Origin: Paramesorhizobium sp049065735
GTDB taxonomy: Bacteria; Pseudomonadota; Alphaproteobacteria; Rhizobiales; Rhizobiaceae
Length of the DNA: 64,000 bases
NCBI RefSeq assembly: GCF_049065735.1
Contig: NZ_JBAKHD010000001.1
Span: 682,001-746,000, forward strand
Direction: 5' to 3'
The notes under the pieces are model-generated. The model was not told the DNA's origin and did not search any database. It saw only the letters and a program-made list of their open reading frames with translations. Below are positions 16,573-25,366 of this stretch, piece after piece (the first letter of the stretch is position 1; each line of letters starts with the position of its first letter). A program made the translations under genes and the position numbers.

Positions 16573-17634
16573 GTGATCAGAATCTCGATCGACGCGATGG
16601 GAGGCGATTTCGGCCCAGAAGTTGTCATCCCCGGCGCGGCCATTGCGCTTGAGCGCCATCCGGACATCCGGTTTGTCATCTATGGCTTGGCGGATCGGGT
16701 CGAGCCCGTTTTGGCGCGTTACCCCAAGCTGCAGGCTGCATCCACCTTTCACGCCAGCGAAATGGCCATCCGCATGGATGAGAAGCCGAGCCAGGCGCTG
16801 CGCAACGGGCGCGGCAAATCCTCTATGTGGCAGGCAATCGAGGCGGTGAAGGAAGGCGAGGCGGATGTCTGCGTCTCCGCGGGCAATACCGGCGCGCTGA
16901 TGGCCATGTCGAAATTCTGCCTGCGCATGATGGCCAATGTCGAGCGCCCGGCCATCGCGGGCATCTGGCCAACCTTGCGCGGCGAAAGCATCGTCCTCGA
17001 TATCGGCGCCAGCATCGGCGCCGATGCAGTGCAGCTTGTCGACTACGCCGTGATGGGTGCCGGCATGGCGCGCGCGCTGTTCGAGATCAAGCGCCCGACC
17101 ATCGGTCTCCTCAATGTTGGCGTCGAGGAAGTAAAGGGCCTCGATGAAATCCGCGAGGCGGGGCAGATGCTGCGCGAGACGCAACTGGACGGCCTCGAAT
17201 ATGCCGGCTTCGTCGAAGGCGACGATATCGGCAAGGGCACGGTCGATGTCGTGGTGACCGAAGGCTTCTCCGGCAATATCGCGTTGAAGGCAGCCGAAGG
17301 CACGGCCAGGCAGATGGCGCAATACTTACGCGCCGCGATGAGCCGGACGCTGATGGCCAAGATCGGCTATCTCTTCGCCAAGGGCGCATTCGAGATGGTG
17401 CGCGAGAAGATGGACCCGCGCAAGGTGAATGGCGGCGTCTTCCTAGGGCTCAACGGCGTGGTCATAAAGAGCCATGGCGGGACGGACTCGGAAGGCTTCG
17501 CCGCCGCGCTGGAAGTCGGCTACGACATGGTGCGCAATGAGCTTTTGAAAAAGATTTCCGCCGATCTCAGCCAGTTTCATGACAGCCGCCCTCTTGCCGC
17601 CACGGTTGCAGGCGAGGCCGAAGCTAGGGAATAG
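16573..17634 (+). CDS. plsX: Phosphate acyltransferase PlsX
   Basis: 353 residues with a GTG start at 16573 (product IRISIDAMGGDFGPE, the family's N-terminal signature). Further motifs: VCVSAGNTGALMAMSKF, VLDIGASIGADAVQLV and EGFSGNIALKAAEG. PlsX makes acyl-phosphate from acyl-ACP for the PlsY acyltransferase at the start of phospholipid synthesis. fabH follows after 51 bases, a widespread lipid operon. Confidence 0.97.
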   Translation: MIRISIDAMGGDFGPEVVIPGAAIALERHPDIRFVIYGLADRVEPVLARYPKLQAASTFHASEMAIRMDEKPSQALRNGRGKSSMWQAIEAVKEGEADVCVSAGNTGALMAMSKFCLRMMANVERPAIAGIWPTLRGESIVLDIGASIGADAVQLVDYAVMGAGMARALFEIKRPTIGLLNVGVEEVKGLDEIREAGQMLRETQLDGLEYAGFVEGDDIGKGTVDVVVTEGFSGNIALKAAEGTARQMAQYLRAAMSRTLMAKIGYLFAKGAFEMVREKMDPRKVNGGVFLGLNGVVIKSHGGTDSEGFAAALEVGYDMVRNELLKKISADLSQFHDSRPLAATVAGEAEARE

Positions 17635-17685
17635 CAATAATTGCCGCGGCGAGCTTAAGGCTCCGCAGGACAGGGACAACAAAGC

Positions 17686-18657
17686 ATGATCAGATCCATC
17701 GTCAGGGGCGTCGGCTCGGCAACTCCGGCCCGCATCATGAAGAACGCCGATTTCGAGGGAATCGTCGAAACATCGGACGAGTGGATCGTCCAGCGCACCG
17801 GCATCCGCCAGCGCCATATCGCGGGCGAGGGGGAGACGACCGTTTCGCTCGGCGCCGCCGCGGCGCGGGCTGCCCTGGCCAATGCCGGTCTTGAGCCCGC
17901 CGATATCGACGTGATCGTCCTTGCGACCTCCACGCCCAATCATACCTTCCCGGCGAGCGCCGTGGAGATCCAGCGTGAGCTCGGTATAACCCATGGCTTC
18001 GCCTTCGACGTGCAGGCTGTGTGCAGCGGCTTCATCTATGCGCTCACCACTGCCGATCTTTACATCAAGGGCGGGCTGGCAAGGCGGGTGCTGGTGATCG
18101 GCTCCGAAACCTTCTCGCGCATTCTCGACTGGAACGACCGCACGACCTGTGTGCTTTTCGGGGACGGCGCGGGGGCGCTGGTGCTGGAAGCCGGGGAGGG
18201 TAAGGGTCTTACGTCCGACCGGGGCGTGCTGGCGGCCAATCTGCGCTCCGACGGCTCGCACACCGAAAAGCTCTATGTCGACGGCGGCCCTTCGACCACC
18301 CAGACGGTCGGCCACCTGCGCATGGAGGGCCGCGAGGTGTTCAAACATGCTGTCGGCATGATAACGGATGTGATCGAGGCTTCCTTCGCTGAAACTGGCG
18401 TTACGGCTGAAGATATCGACTGGTTCGTGCCGCATCAGGCCAATAAGCGCATCATCGACGCCTCCGCCAAAAAGCTCAACCTCGCCGAGGAGAAGGTGGT
18501 CATCACCGTCGATCGTCACGGCAATACTTCCGCCGCGTCGGTTCCGCTGGCCCTTGCCACGGCGGTTGCCGATGGCCGCATCAAGGAGGGCGATCTCGTG
18601 CTTCTAGAGGCGATGGGCGGCGGATTTACCTGGGGCGCGGTGCTGGTTCGCTGGTAA
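17686..18657 (+). CDS. fabH: 3-oxoacyl-ACP synthase III (beta-ketoacyl-ACP synthase III)
   Basis: 323 residues, family length. The catalytic triad is intact: Cys 113 in VQAVCSGFIYAL, His 250 in VPHQANKRI, Asn 280 in HGNTSAAS. The N-terminal DEWIVQRTGIRQRH is typical. FabH starts fatty-acid synthesis by condensing acetyl-CoA with malonyl-ACP. It sits between plsX and ihfA. Confidence 0.97.
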   Translation: MIRSIVRGVGSATPARIMKNADFEGIVETSDEWIVQRTGIRQRHIAGEGETTVSLGAAAARAALANAGLEPADIDVIVLATSTPNHTFPASAVEIQRELGITHGFAFDVQAVCSGFIYALTTADLYIKGGLARRVLVIGSETFSRILDWNDRTTCVLFGDGAGALVLEAGEGKGLTSDRGVLAANLRSDGSHTEKLYVDGGPSTTQTVGHLRMEGREVFKHAVGMITDVIEASFAETGVTAEDIDWFVPHQANKRIIDASAKKLNLAEEKVVITVDRHGNTSAASVPLALATAVADGRIKEGDLVLLEAMGGGFTWGAVLVRW

Positions 18658-18773
18658 AGCGGGCCTTTTCCACCTTTCGGCCTACATAAGGCGGCTTGAC
18701 CCAGCCGGAAATGATTGTGTAACGTCCTGACCCTGTTATCTTATTGTGAAAAGCTAACCAAGCAGGTTCCGTC

Positions 18774-19115
18774 ATGGGGGGAAAGACTGTCACCCGCGCT
18801 GATCTGGCCGAGGCGGTTTACCGCCGGGTCGGCCTCTCGCGAACCGAGTCCGCTGCGCTGGTCGAGATGATCCTTGACGAGGTTTGCGACGCAATCGTCA
18901 ATGGCGAGACGGTCAAGCTTTCCTCCTTCGCCACCTTTCACGTCCGCGACAAGAACGAGCGTATCGGCCGCAATCCGAAAACGGGCGAGGAAGTGCCGAT
19001 CCTGCCGCGCCGCGTCATGACCTTCAAGGCCTCCAATGTGCTGAAGCAGCGCATTCTGGAAGCACACCAGGCACGCAAGGCCAAGGTAAGACCGGCTGAG
19101 CAGGCGCCGCAATAA
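18774..19115 (+). CDS. ihfA: Integration host factor subunit alpha
   Basis: 113 residues. The HU/IHF fold shows TVTRADLAEAVYRRVGLSRT, the beta-arm region with GRNPKTGEEVPILPRRV (proline at the intercalating tip) and a helical tail extended by about 12 residues (AKVRPAEQAPQ). With IhfB it bends DNA at specific sites. The MerR-type gene follows after 8 bases, so both are probably co-transcribed. Confidence 0.95.
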   Translation: MGGKTVTRADLAEAVYRRVGLSRTESAALVEMILDEVCDAIVNGETVKLSSFATFHVRDKNERIGRNPKTGEEVPILPRRVMTFKASNVLKQRILEAHQARKAKVRPAEQAPQ

Positions 19116-19123
19116 GGAAGCCC

Positions 19124-19654
19124 ATGGACAAGAGCCCGGATGCCTTCAGGACCATCAGCGAGGTTGCCGAAGAGCTGAACCTGCCTCAGCATGTGCTGCG
19201 CTTCTGGGAAACGCGGTTTACCCAGATCAAGCCGATGAAGCGTGGCGGCGGGCGGCGCTATTACCGCCCGGTCGATGTCGAGCTCCTGAAAGGCATCCGC
19301 CATCTTCTCTACGATCAGGGCTATACGATCAAGGGCGTCCAGCGCCTGCTGCGCGAGAACGGCCCGCAATTCGTCATAGCGCTGGGCAATGGCGATCTGG
19401 CGGCGGTGGAAGCGATCGCGCGGCAGAAGCAGGCAGCGGCGAAGGATGCCGAGGAAGACGAGGCGGACGCCGTCCTGCCCGCCGGCATCGCTCGCCCGCA
19501 GCCCAGCCGCAAGCTCTTTGGCCTCCTGAAGGGCGAGGACGATGGCCCGGTTGGTGCCGACGATAAACGCCTCTCCAAGGACAATCGCACGCTATTGCAG
19601 GAAGCGCTGTTCGATCTACTGGAGTGCAAAAGACTGCTGGATCAGGTGCGGTGA
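19124..19654 (+). CDS. MerR-family transcriptional regulator
   Basis: 176 residues. The MerR winged helix lies at residues 9-77: FRTISEVAEELNLPQHVLRF, WETRF, then GGGRRYYRPVDVELLKGIRH. The C-terminal half has an acidic linker and no cysteine pair, so it is not a classical metal sensor. This gene accompanies ihfA in most Rhizobiales; its ligand is unknown. Confidence 0.88.
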   Translation: MDKSPDAFRTISEVAEELNLPQHVLRFWETRFTQIKPMKRGGGRRYYRPVDVELLKGIRHLLYDQGYTIKGVQRLLRENGPQFVIALGNGDLAAVEAIARQKQAAAKDAEEDEADAVLPAGIARPQPSRKLFGLLKGEDDGPVGADDKRLSKDNRTLLQEALFDLLECKRLLDQVR

Positions 19655-19836
19655 GAGGCAAACCTCTCTTGCGCAATTGAGCTCTCTTTTCTTGTACCTC
19701 CCTCCAACCGTCCGTGGGATCTCTCTATCCTATTGAGGAAATGGCCAGGGGCGACTGGGTCTCTGCACATGGGTCAGCGTAAGTTTCTCAGGAGAGTTGC
19801 GCAAGTTAAACTCTATGATAGGTTCCCGGCGCTATC

Positions 19837-19858
19837 GGCTCGGTGAGGTTGCCGAGCC
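19837..19858 (+). promoter_or_regulatory. Hairpin directly before the PEBP-like gene
   Basis: GGCTCGG and CCGAGCC form a 7-bp stem with an 8-base loop, ending 2 bases before the ribosome site AGGAAGAGGG. It could influence translation. A second inverted repeat, AGAGTT / AACTCT, lies about 45 bases further upstream. Confidence 0.4.
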
Positions 19859-19876
19859 TAAGGAAGAGGGTTGAAA

Positions 19877-20254
19877 ATGCGAGCCATATTGGCTTTGGGG
19901 ATATCTTTTGTACTTCTGGGCGGCAGCGCTCATGCTGCTGATATGAGCGTTTCATTCGAATGGGGGCCGACGAAGAAATGCTTCGATCCTAAATCGCCGC
20001 CATTCAAGCTCGCCAGCGTTCCGGCAGAAACAAAGACGCTTGAATTCCGGATGGTAGATATGAACGCACTCGCCTACAACCATGGAGGCGGGAAGCTTCC
20101 ATACAATGGGCAAGCGGCAGTTCCTTACGGGGCATTCCGTTATCAAGGACCATGCCCGCCATCCGGAAGTCACACCTATTCATGGACTGTCAAGGCGCTT
20201 GATGCCAAAGGCAAGGTGCTGGCGACGGCAAAAGCGAGAAAGATGTTCCCCTAA
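19877..20254 (+). CDS. Periplasmic PEBP/YbhB-like small protein
   Basis: 125 residues from ATG 19877, with AGGAAGAGGG just upstream. A signal peptide is evident (MRAILALGISFVLLGG, cleavage after AHA). The mature part resembles shortened phosphatidylethanolamine-binding proteins: PFKLASVPAETKTLEFRMVD, GPCPPSGSHTYSWTVKALDA. The DPDAP motif of the ligand site is reduced to VDMNALAY, so binding is uncertain. Two cysteines (in KKCFD and GPCPP) could form a disulfide. No operon partner; role unknown. Confidence 0.7.
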   Translation: MRAILALGISFVLLGGSAHAADMSVSFEWGPTKKCFDPKSPPFKLASVPAETKTLEFRMVDMNALAYNHGGGKLPYNGQAAVPYGAFRYQGPCPPSGSHTYSWTVKALDAKGKVLATAKARKMFP

Positions 20255-20348
20255 CTACAGAATGGGAATCACGGTCCGTTCCAATGGGGCGGACTGTTGC
20301 TCGTCTTCAAAAGACGGAATGTGAGTGGCGGCGAATTGTTTGATTTAA

Positions 20349-20425
<77 letters not shown>

Positions 20426-20597
20426 AACCGGTGAAAGCCTTAGAATGATGAGGGTTTTTCCGCAAGCCCTAAAAATCAGAAACCGGCAGAAAATGCACAT
20501 CGGGGTACAGCACACCGCGCCTAAAAGCCCACCCCCATGAGCTTCGCGGCTCAACGGGGCAGGCCGTGGCCGAGCCCATATGGGATGGCCATGACGG

Positions 20598-20903
20598 TCA
20601 GAGCATATCATTGTAGGGCTCTTTGGTGCTTCCTACCAGACGTGCGAGATCGGAGAATGTCCAGGGTCGCTCGGGCTCAGTGCTGTTTGCGATCTGAAGG
20701 ACGCGGATCGGAAAGCAGATCGCATCCCGATTGGACGGGTTGAGATCCTCGACAAAACGATCGTCCCCGCGGGCGGTCGCTTCCGCCTCCCGCAAGGCCT
20801 CGTCGATTTCGGACCGGGAAAGAATACCCTTCTCGACGAGTTTCTGGTTGAGGGCCGCGATGGCAAGGCACAATCCCTCGATTTGCAGGTTGGCGACATT
20901 CAT
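20598..20903 (-). CDS. Small conserved-looking protein, unknown
   Basis: 101 residues, soluble and mainly helical (LCLAIAALNQKLVEKGILSR, then EIDEALREAEATARGDD), ending RLVGSTKEPYNDML. No known motif; I do not recognise a named family. Its start lies 2 bases after the stop of a 71-codon ORF and downstream of the structured leader 21065-21211, so it may be the regulated gene of that leader. Confidence 0.6.
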   Translation of the reverse strand: MNVANLQIEGLCLAIAALNQKLVEKGILSRSEIDEALREAEATARGDDRFVEDLNPSNRDAICFPIRVLQIANSTEPERPWTFSDLARLVGSTKEPYNDML

Positions 20904-20905
20904 GG

Positions 20906-21121
20906 CTAGCTTCCTCTGATTTCGGCGTTCCTCTTCAAACGCTGCAGCTGGAGCTTCGATCCATGAATGGAAACGGCCAAATTCAGTTTCCTCCGCTCGG
21001 TTGAGCCTGGCAGAGGGATTGGCTGTCTTGAAATGATGGGGCGTCGTGGTAATATATTTTGCAGAAGGAGGTGAGACGGATCTTTTACCGGTTGAGGACC
21101 GGGCCGAAGCCCGATTCCCAT
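20906..21121 (-). CDS. Doubtful 71-aa leader ORF
   Basis: An open frame starting MGIGLRPGPQPVKDPSHLLL, beginning 3 bases after the stop of a 23-codon ORF and ending 2 bases before the 101-aa gene. No ribosome site of its own apart from AAAGAGTAAGAA. Composition is basic and without an obvious fold. It may only matter as a translated leader, or not be translated at all. Confidence 0.3.
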   Translation of the reverse strand: MGIGLRPGPQPVKDPSHLLLQNILPRRPIISRQPIPLPGSTERRKLNLAVSIHGSKLQLQRLKRNAEIRGS

Positions 21122-21211
21122 TTCTTACTCTTTACTGATCGTCAGGGTGAACCGCCAAGTCCTGAACCTGACTATCAGAGTAAGCCGGTGTTTCAAACGT
21201 CTCACCTCCTT
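21065..21211 (-). ncRNA. Candidate structured leader RNA with sequestered ribosome site
   Basis: Two arms 21065-21078 and 21198-21211 are perfectly complementary over 14 bp and contain GGAGGTGAG / CTCACCTCC. Inside are ACCGG/CCGGT, the tetraloop hairpin CGGGC-CGAA-GCCCG (21099-21112), TTACTCT/AGAGTAA and GTCAGG/CCTGAC. The nested pairing suggests a branched RNA of about 147 nt. Read on the minus strand, the 5' arm holds the ribosome site of the 23-codon ORF. I match it to no known riboswitch. Confidence 0.5.
21125..21196 (-). CDS. Putative 23-aa peptide in the structured leader (possible family copy C)
   Basis: A TTG start at 21196 with AAGGAGG 8 bases upstream. The product KHRLTLIVRFRTWRFTLTI plus SKE is basic with alternating hydrophobics around RTW. 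It loosely matches copies A and B (TLE[IV][KR]K-TRT-W-VRV), with a shorter turn. The ribosome site lies in the 14-bp stem, so translation would depend on RNA folding. No database check was possible. Confidence 0.35.
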   Translation of the reverse strand: MKHRLTLIVRFRTWRFTLTISKE

Positions 21212-21314
21212 TCAGTTTCGCTGGATCGATAAAAACTCAGCGGTCAGATCATAATTATACTTTCAAAGAAATTTGAAGCCCGGCTGGGGCGGCCGATTCG
21301 AAAAATTTAACGGG

Positions 21315-22565
21315 CTATTTTTCGAAAGCAGGTTGGGGCATTTTTGCCTTGTGCCGTACCTCCAGCGCAACGCATCCCCAGATGATCCCGATCAGAAGAT
21401 AGAAATGCCGCCAATGGTCGGTGTCGATGACATTGCCGACCATCACATGGGTCAGGTAGGTTACATAGGCGCAGATGAGATAGGGTTGCCAAGGCCGGTT
21501 GCGCAGTAGGAGGCGCAGCCCCATGCCGAGGGTCAGCATGGTCATCGTCAGGAAGGCCGCGAAGCCGAGCCAGCCATAGTCGAGCAGGGCTTTCAGCCAC
21601 ATATTGTGGGTGTCTTCACCGTAAATCGGGCCGAACTCCAGCGGGCCGATGCCGAGCGGATGCTGCGCCGAAAGCACGAGCCCATACCAATGCCGTGCGA
21701 AGCGCCCGATGCGATCGGTGTCGTAGGATTGCACCAGTTGCGCGCGCTGCGAGAAAAGCTCCGCCACCTGCGGGATTTGCAGGGCGGCGATGATGGCGAG
21801 CCCGATGATGAGAAGCGCCAGCCCCGCCAGCACGATGAGCTTCACCCGGAATCTGTTGCTGGGATTCTTGAGAGCAAGGATGAACGGAACGAGCACCATC
21901 GCCACCAGCATCATCCCCCAGGCGGCGCGGGAAAACGAAAGGAAAAGCCCCAGAACCAGAACGAGCAGGGGAGGGATATGCATAAGCAGCGCGCGCGGCT
22001 TGCCCGTCAGGATCTGGTGAATGCTCCATGCCGCGGGCAGGATCAGGAATGGCCCGAAGACGTTCGGGTCCTGGAACGCGCCCTTCGCGCGGCCGTAAAG
22101 CGTGAAGACATCTGCGCCGGGAAAGGCGTTGAAATAGCCTAAAATGCCCAAGGCCGCGGTCATGAGAGCGGCCAGGTAATAGCCATGGAAGATCGTCGCC
22201 AACCGCCGATAATCCGCCTCGATGATCGCCGCGAAGAAGACGGCGGTGAGGGCCAGGAAAAGCGATACGCCGATATAGAGCGGCGCGCTTTTCAGGTCCG
22301 GCATCTGGCTGGCCGAAATCACCCCGCCGAAATTGAAGAGCACCAGCAGGCCCAGAAGCACCGCCGTCACACGCGAAATCCTAAGGCCGAACAGCGCCCA
22401 AACCGCAATGAGCCCCACCATGTAGAGCTCATAAGGCGCGGGCTCATCGATGACGAAGCCGGAGAGAAAAACGCCGAAGCCGACTGCGCCCTTCGAAATC
22501 AGCCGGACAAGCGCCCGGTTGACCGCCGCCCTGGTCGGAGAGGCGCTTTCAGCGACCGCGCTCAA
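21315..22565 (-). CDS. O-antigen ligase / Wzy-like polysaccharide polymerase membrane protein
   Basis: 416 residues, 10-12 membrane helices. The large periplasmic loop region shows the Wzy_C/WaaL-type segment (YGLVLSAQHPLGIGPLEFGP, YGEDTHNMWLKALLDYGWLG), including the H-N pattern typical of ligases. It either polymerises repeat units or ligates glycan to an acceptor. Its start overlaps the stop of the priming glycosyltransferase gene by 4 bases, so both are made together. Confidence 0.85.
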   Translation of the reverse strand: MSAVAESASPTRAAVNRALVRLISKGAVGFGVFLSGFVIDEPAPYELYMVGLIAVWALFGLRISRVTAVLLGLLVLFNFGGVISASQMPDLKSAPLYIGVSLFLALTAVFFAAIIEADYRRLATIFHGYYLAALMTAALGILGYFNAFPGADVFTLYGRAKGAFQDPNVFGPFLILPAAWSIHQILTGKPRALLMHIPPLLVLVLGLFLSFSRAAWGMMLVAMVLVPFILALKNPSNRFRVKLIVLAGLALLIIGLAIIAALQIPQVAELFSQRAQLVQSYDTDRIGRFARHWYGLVLSAQHPLGIGPLEFGPIYGEDTHNMWLKALLDYGWLGFAAFLTMTMLTLGMGLRLLLRNRPWQPYLICAYVTYLTHVMVGNVIDTDHWRHFYLLIGIIWGCVALEVRHKAKMPQPAFEK

Positions 22566-24109
22566 TAGGCGTTCTCCGTATTGAGGAGGCGGATCGGGGT
22601 GAGGAGCAGGATTTTCAGATCGAACCAGAGCGACCAGTTCTCAATGTAGTGGAGGTCGAACTCCGTCCGCATCTTGATCTTCTCCTCATTGTCGATCTCG
22701 CCGCGCCAGCCATTGATTTGCGCCCAGCCGGTGACACCAGGCTTCACCTTGTGCCGTGCGAAATAGCCGTCCACCACCTCGTTATAAAGGACATTGTGCG
22801 AGTGCGCCGCGATGGCGTGGGGACGAGGCCCGACGAGCGACAGCGTGCCCATCAGTGCGTTGAAGAATTGCGGCAGCTCGTCGATCGAGGTCTTGCGGAT
22901 GAAGCGACCGACCTTCGTCACGCGCGGGTCGTTCTTGGTCACGGCCTGGCGCGCGGTCGGGTCGCACTGCTCGATATACATGGAGCGGAACTTCCACACC
23001 TCGATGACCTCGTTATTGAAGCCGTGGCGCTTTTGCTTGAAGATGACAGGCCCCTTGCTCTCCAACTTGATGGCGAGTGCCGTCAAAAGCATGAAGGGCG
23101 AGAAGAGGGCGATGCCGATGAGGCTGAAGACGATATCGAAGGCGCGCTTGGCGACATAATCCCAATCGTTGATCGGCTTATCGAAGACATCGAGCATCGG
23201 CACGGAGCCGATATAGGAATAGGCGCGGGGGCGGAAACGCAGATGATTGGTGTGCGCCGACAGGCGGATATCGACTGGAAGCACCCAGAGCTTTTTCAGC
23301 ATCGACAGCACCCGCGCCTCAGCCGTCAGGGGCAGGGAGACGATCAGCATGTCGATATGGGCGATGCGGGCGAACTCGATCAGTTCCGACACATTGCCGA
23401 GCTTCGGATAGCCTGCCACGATGGGCGGCGAGCGGCGATTGTCGCGGTCGTCGAATATGCCGCAGATGCGGATATCGTTGTCGGGCTGTTGTTCCAGCGA
23501 GCGGATGAGATCTTCCGCATTCTTGCCGCCGCCGACGATGACCGCCCGCCGCTCCATCGTACCGTTGCGCGCCCAGCCGCGGATTTTGCGGGCGATGACG
23601 AGGCGAAGTCCGACGAGCAGCACAAGACCCGTGAAGAACCACGTGATCAGCCAGAGCCGTGAAAACTCTTCCGAGATTTTCAGGAAAAATCCTGTCAGCG
23701 CCAGTAAGGCGAAGACACCGATCCAAGAAAGAACCAGCCGCCCCAGATAATTGATGGGATTGCGCAAGGCCATGATCTGATAGCCATCGGCCATCTCGAT
23801 CAGAAGCACGTAGAGAATCGCACCGCACAGGATAACGAGGGGATAGATATAGGCCAGATTATGCTGGAGGCCGACATAACCCAGAAAGATGGCGAGGCCG
23901 GAAAGGAACACGATCCCGAACTCGGCAATGCGCATCAGCCCGCTGACCATGACGGGTGAAATGGTGTCGCGGCGATATTGATGGGCAACCTGGCTGGCCG
24001 TCGGGTTGAGCGTGACCGGCTCCGCCGTCACGCCCCCGCCGCTGCCTGCCCCCTCCATGCGGGTGACTGCCTCTCTGCTGAAAGGCCCGTTCGGTTCTAT
24101 GTGGTTCAT
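22562..24109 (-). CDS. Undecaprenyl-phosphate sugar phosphotransferase (WcaJ/ExoY-type priming enzyme)
   Basis: 515 residues from ATG 24109 (a TTG at 24136 would add 9). Five N-terminal membrane helices, a CoA-binding-like domain (RRAVIVGGGKNAEDLIRSLE), then the bacterial sugar transferase domain with KRAFDIVFSLIGIALFSPFM, FKQKRHGFNN, RKTSIDELPQFFNALMG, GPRPHA and GVTGWAQINGWRGE. It loads the first sugar phosphate onto undecaprenyl phosphate to begin exopolysaccharide synthesis at the inner membrane. Central gene of the cluster. Confidence 0.93.
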   Translation of the reverse strand: MNHIEPNGPFSREAVTRMEGAGSGGGVTAEPVTLNPTASQVAHQYRRDTISPVMVSGLMRIAEFGIVFLSGLAIFLGYVGLQHNLAYIYPLVILCGAILYVLLIEMADGYQIMALRNPINYLGRLVLSWIGVFALLALTGFFLKISEEFSRLWLITWFFTGLVLLVGLRLVIARKIRGWARNGTMERRAVIVGGGKNAEDLIRSLEQQPDNDIRICGIFDDRDNRRSPPIVAGYPKLGNVSELIEFARIAHIDMLIVSLPLTAEARVLSMLKKLWVLPVDIRLSAHTNHLRFRPRAYSYIGSVPMLDVFDKPINDWDYVAKRAFDIVFSLIGIALFSPFMLLTALAIKLESKGPVIFKQKRHGFNNEVIEVWKFRSMYIEQCDPTARQAVTKNDPRVTKVGRFIRKTSIDELPQFFNALMGTLSLVGPRPHAIAAHSHNVLYNEVVDGYFARHKVKPGVTGWAQINGWRGEIDNEEKIKMRTEFDLHYIENWSLWFDLKILLLTPIRLLNTENAY

Positions 24110-24201
24110 GGTCGCGTCTCGCCCCGAGGATCGCAAAAACAGGTCGCTCAGAATACTAAGCCGGTCGCCTATATATTATCGGTCGCTCCCGGAAGGAAGG
24201 C

Positions 24202-25350
24202 TCAATCCGCCTGAAGCGCCGCCCGATAAAGGTCTTCTATAGCTTTTGCCATGGCAGTAACGCCAAATCTTTGACGAATCTGCTCATGAGCGGGCATTTT
24301 TTCGTGATATCTAGAAGGATCGGCAGCAATTTCCGCCATTTTTACTGCCAGCGCCTCGATATCAGGCGTTACCATGGTAGAAGGCTCGGAGCCGAGAATC
24401 TCCGGTATGCCGCCGACATGGGTAGCGAGGACCGGCCGTCCGGCCGCGAGGGCCTCCAGCACGATATAGGGCAGCGCTTCAGCACGGGAGGGAACCACCA
24501 CCGTTCGTCCTAGAGTGAACGCCTCGCGGATCGGCATGGGATCGCGAAAAATCACCCGGCCTGCTAGCCCCAATTCCTCTACCATCCGGATGTAGCGCGG
24601 CTTTTCGGCTCCGTCGCCAACCATCGCCGCCGAAAGCTTGCGCCCGGCCAATCGCTCCGCTTCCGCGAGGGCACGGATCAGCATGTCCGGCCCTTTCAGA
24701 TCGCGCATCATGCCGACATAAAGGAAATCGGCGGCTTGCGGGGCCGCCTCGATCCTTTCGAAATCCGTGTCGCTCAATCCATTATGGATGATAGTGCCGG
24801 GGCATTTCGGCTGTCCGATTTTCCTGATGTAGGAATCCTGCTCATATTGCGAGACGAAGATGATGGCGTCGGTCAACGGCTCCATCATCCTTTCGGCGGC
24901 GAAGACGAGCTTTCCGGGCCACTCGTCACGCATGAAATGCAGGCTGCCGCCATGCGGTGAATAGAAACGGGCTACGCGAGACCTGAAAACCCGTAAGGCT
25001 GAGCCGAATATGCGCGAGTGGACGCCGCCCTTGGCGCCGTGCCCGTGCAGAACATCCGGCTGCAATTTCTTGATAATGCCATATGCCCTGGCGCCGGCGA
25101 GGAAATCGCCCGGCCCGACATGGCGCTGCATCGCGATGCGATGCACACCCAATGCGAGATGATCGCGAATGCCGTCGAACAGATGGTCCTCATAGGCGCC
25201 GCCCGTCGACGAGTCGCAGATGATGCCGACATCGTGTCCCGCCGCCGATTGCGCGCGGGAAAGGTCGCGCACATGCCGGAAAATGCCGCCGACCGGCGAA
25301 CGGAAGCAATGGACGATACGCAATGGCCGGGCACTCGCGACATGGATCAT
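24202..25350 (-). CDS. Glycosyltransferase family 4
   Basis: 382 residues, GT-B fold. N-terminal CFRSPVGGIFRHVRDLSRAQ, middle DVLHGHGAKGG, and in the C-terminal half the nucleotide-sugar site IREAFTLGRTVVVPSRAEAL with PYIVLEALAAGRPVLATHVGG. The E-x7-E pattern of retaining GT4 enzymes is present (EALPYIVLE). It adds a sugar to the lipid-linked repeat unit; donor and linkage unknown. Same strand as the priming enzyme, about 90 bases upstream. Confidence 0.9.
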   Translation of the reverse strand: MIHVASARPLRIVHCFRSPVGGIFRHVRDLSRAQSAAGHDVGIICDSSTGGAYEDHLFDGIRDHLALGVHRIAMQRHVGPGDFLAGARAYGIIKKLQPDVLHGHGAKGGVHSRIFGSALRVFRSRVARFYSPHGGSLHFMRDEWPGKLVFAAERMMEPLTDAIIFVSQYEQDSYIRKIGQPKCPGTIIHNGLSDTDFERIEAAPQAADFLYVGMMRDLKGPDMLIRALAEAERLAGRKLSAAMVGDGAEKPRYIRMVEELGLAGRVIFRDPMPIREAFTLGRTVVVPSRAEALPYIVLEALAAGRPVLATHVGGIPEILGSEPSTMVTPDIEALAVKMAEIAADPSRYHEKMPAHEQIRQRFGVTAMAKAIEDLYRAALQAD

Positions 25351-25366
25351 CGATCACATTTGGAAA

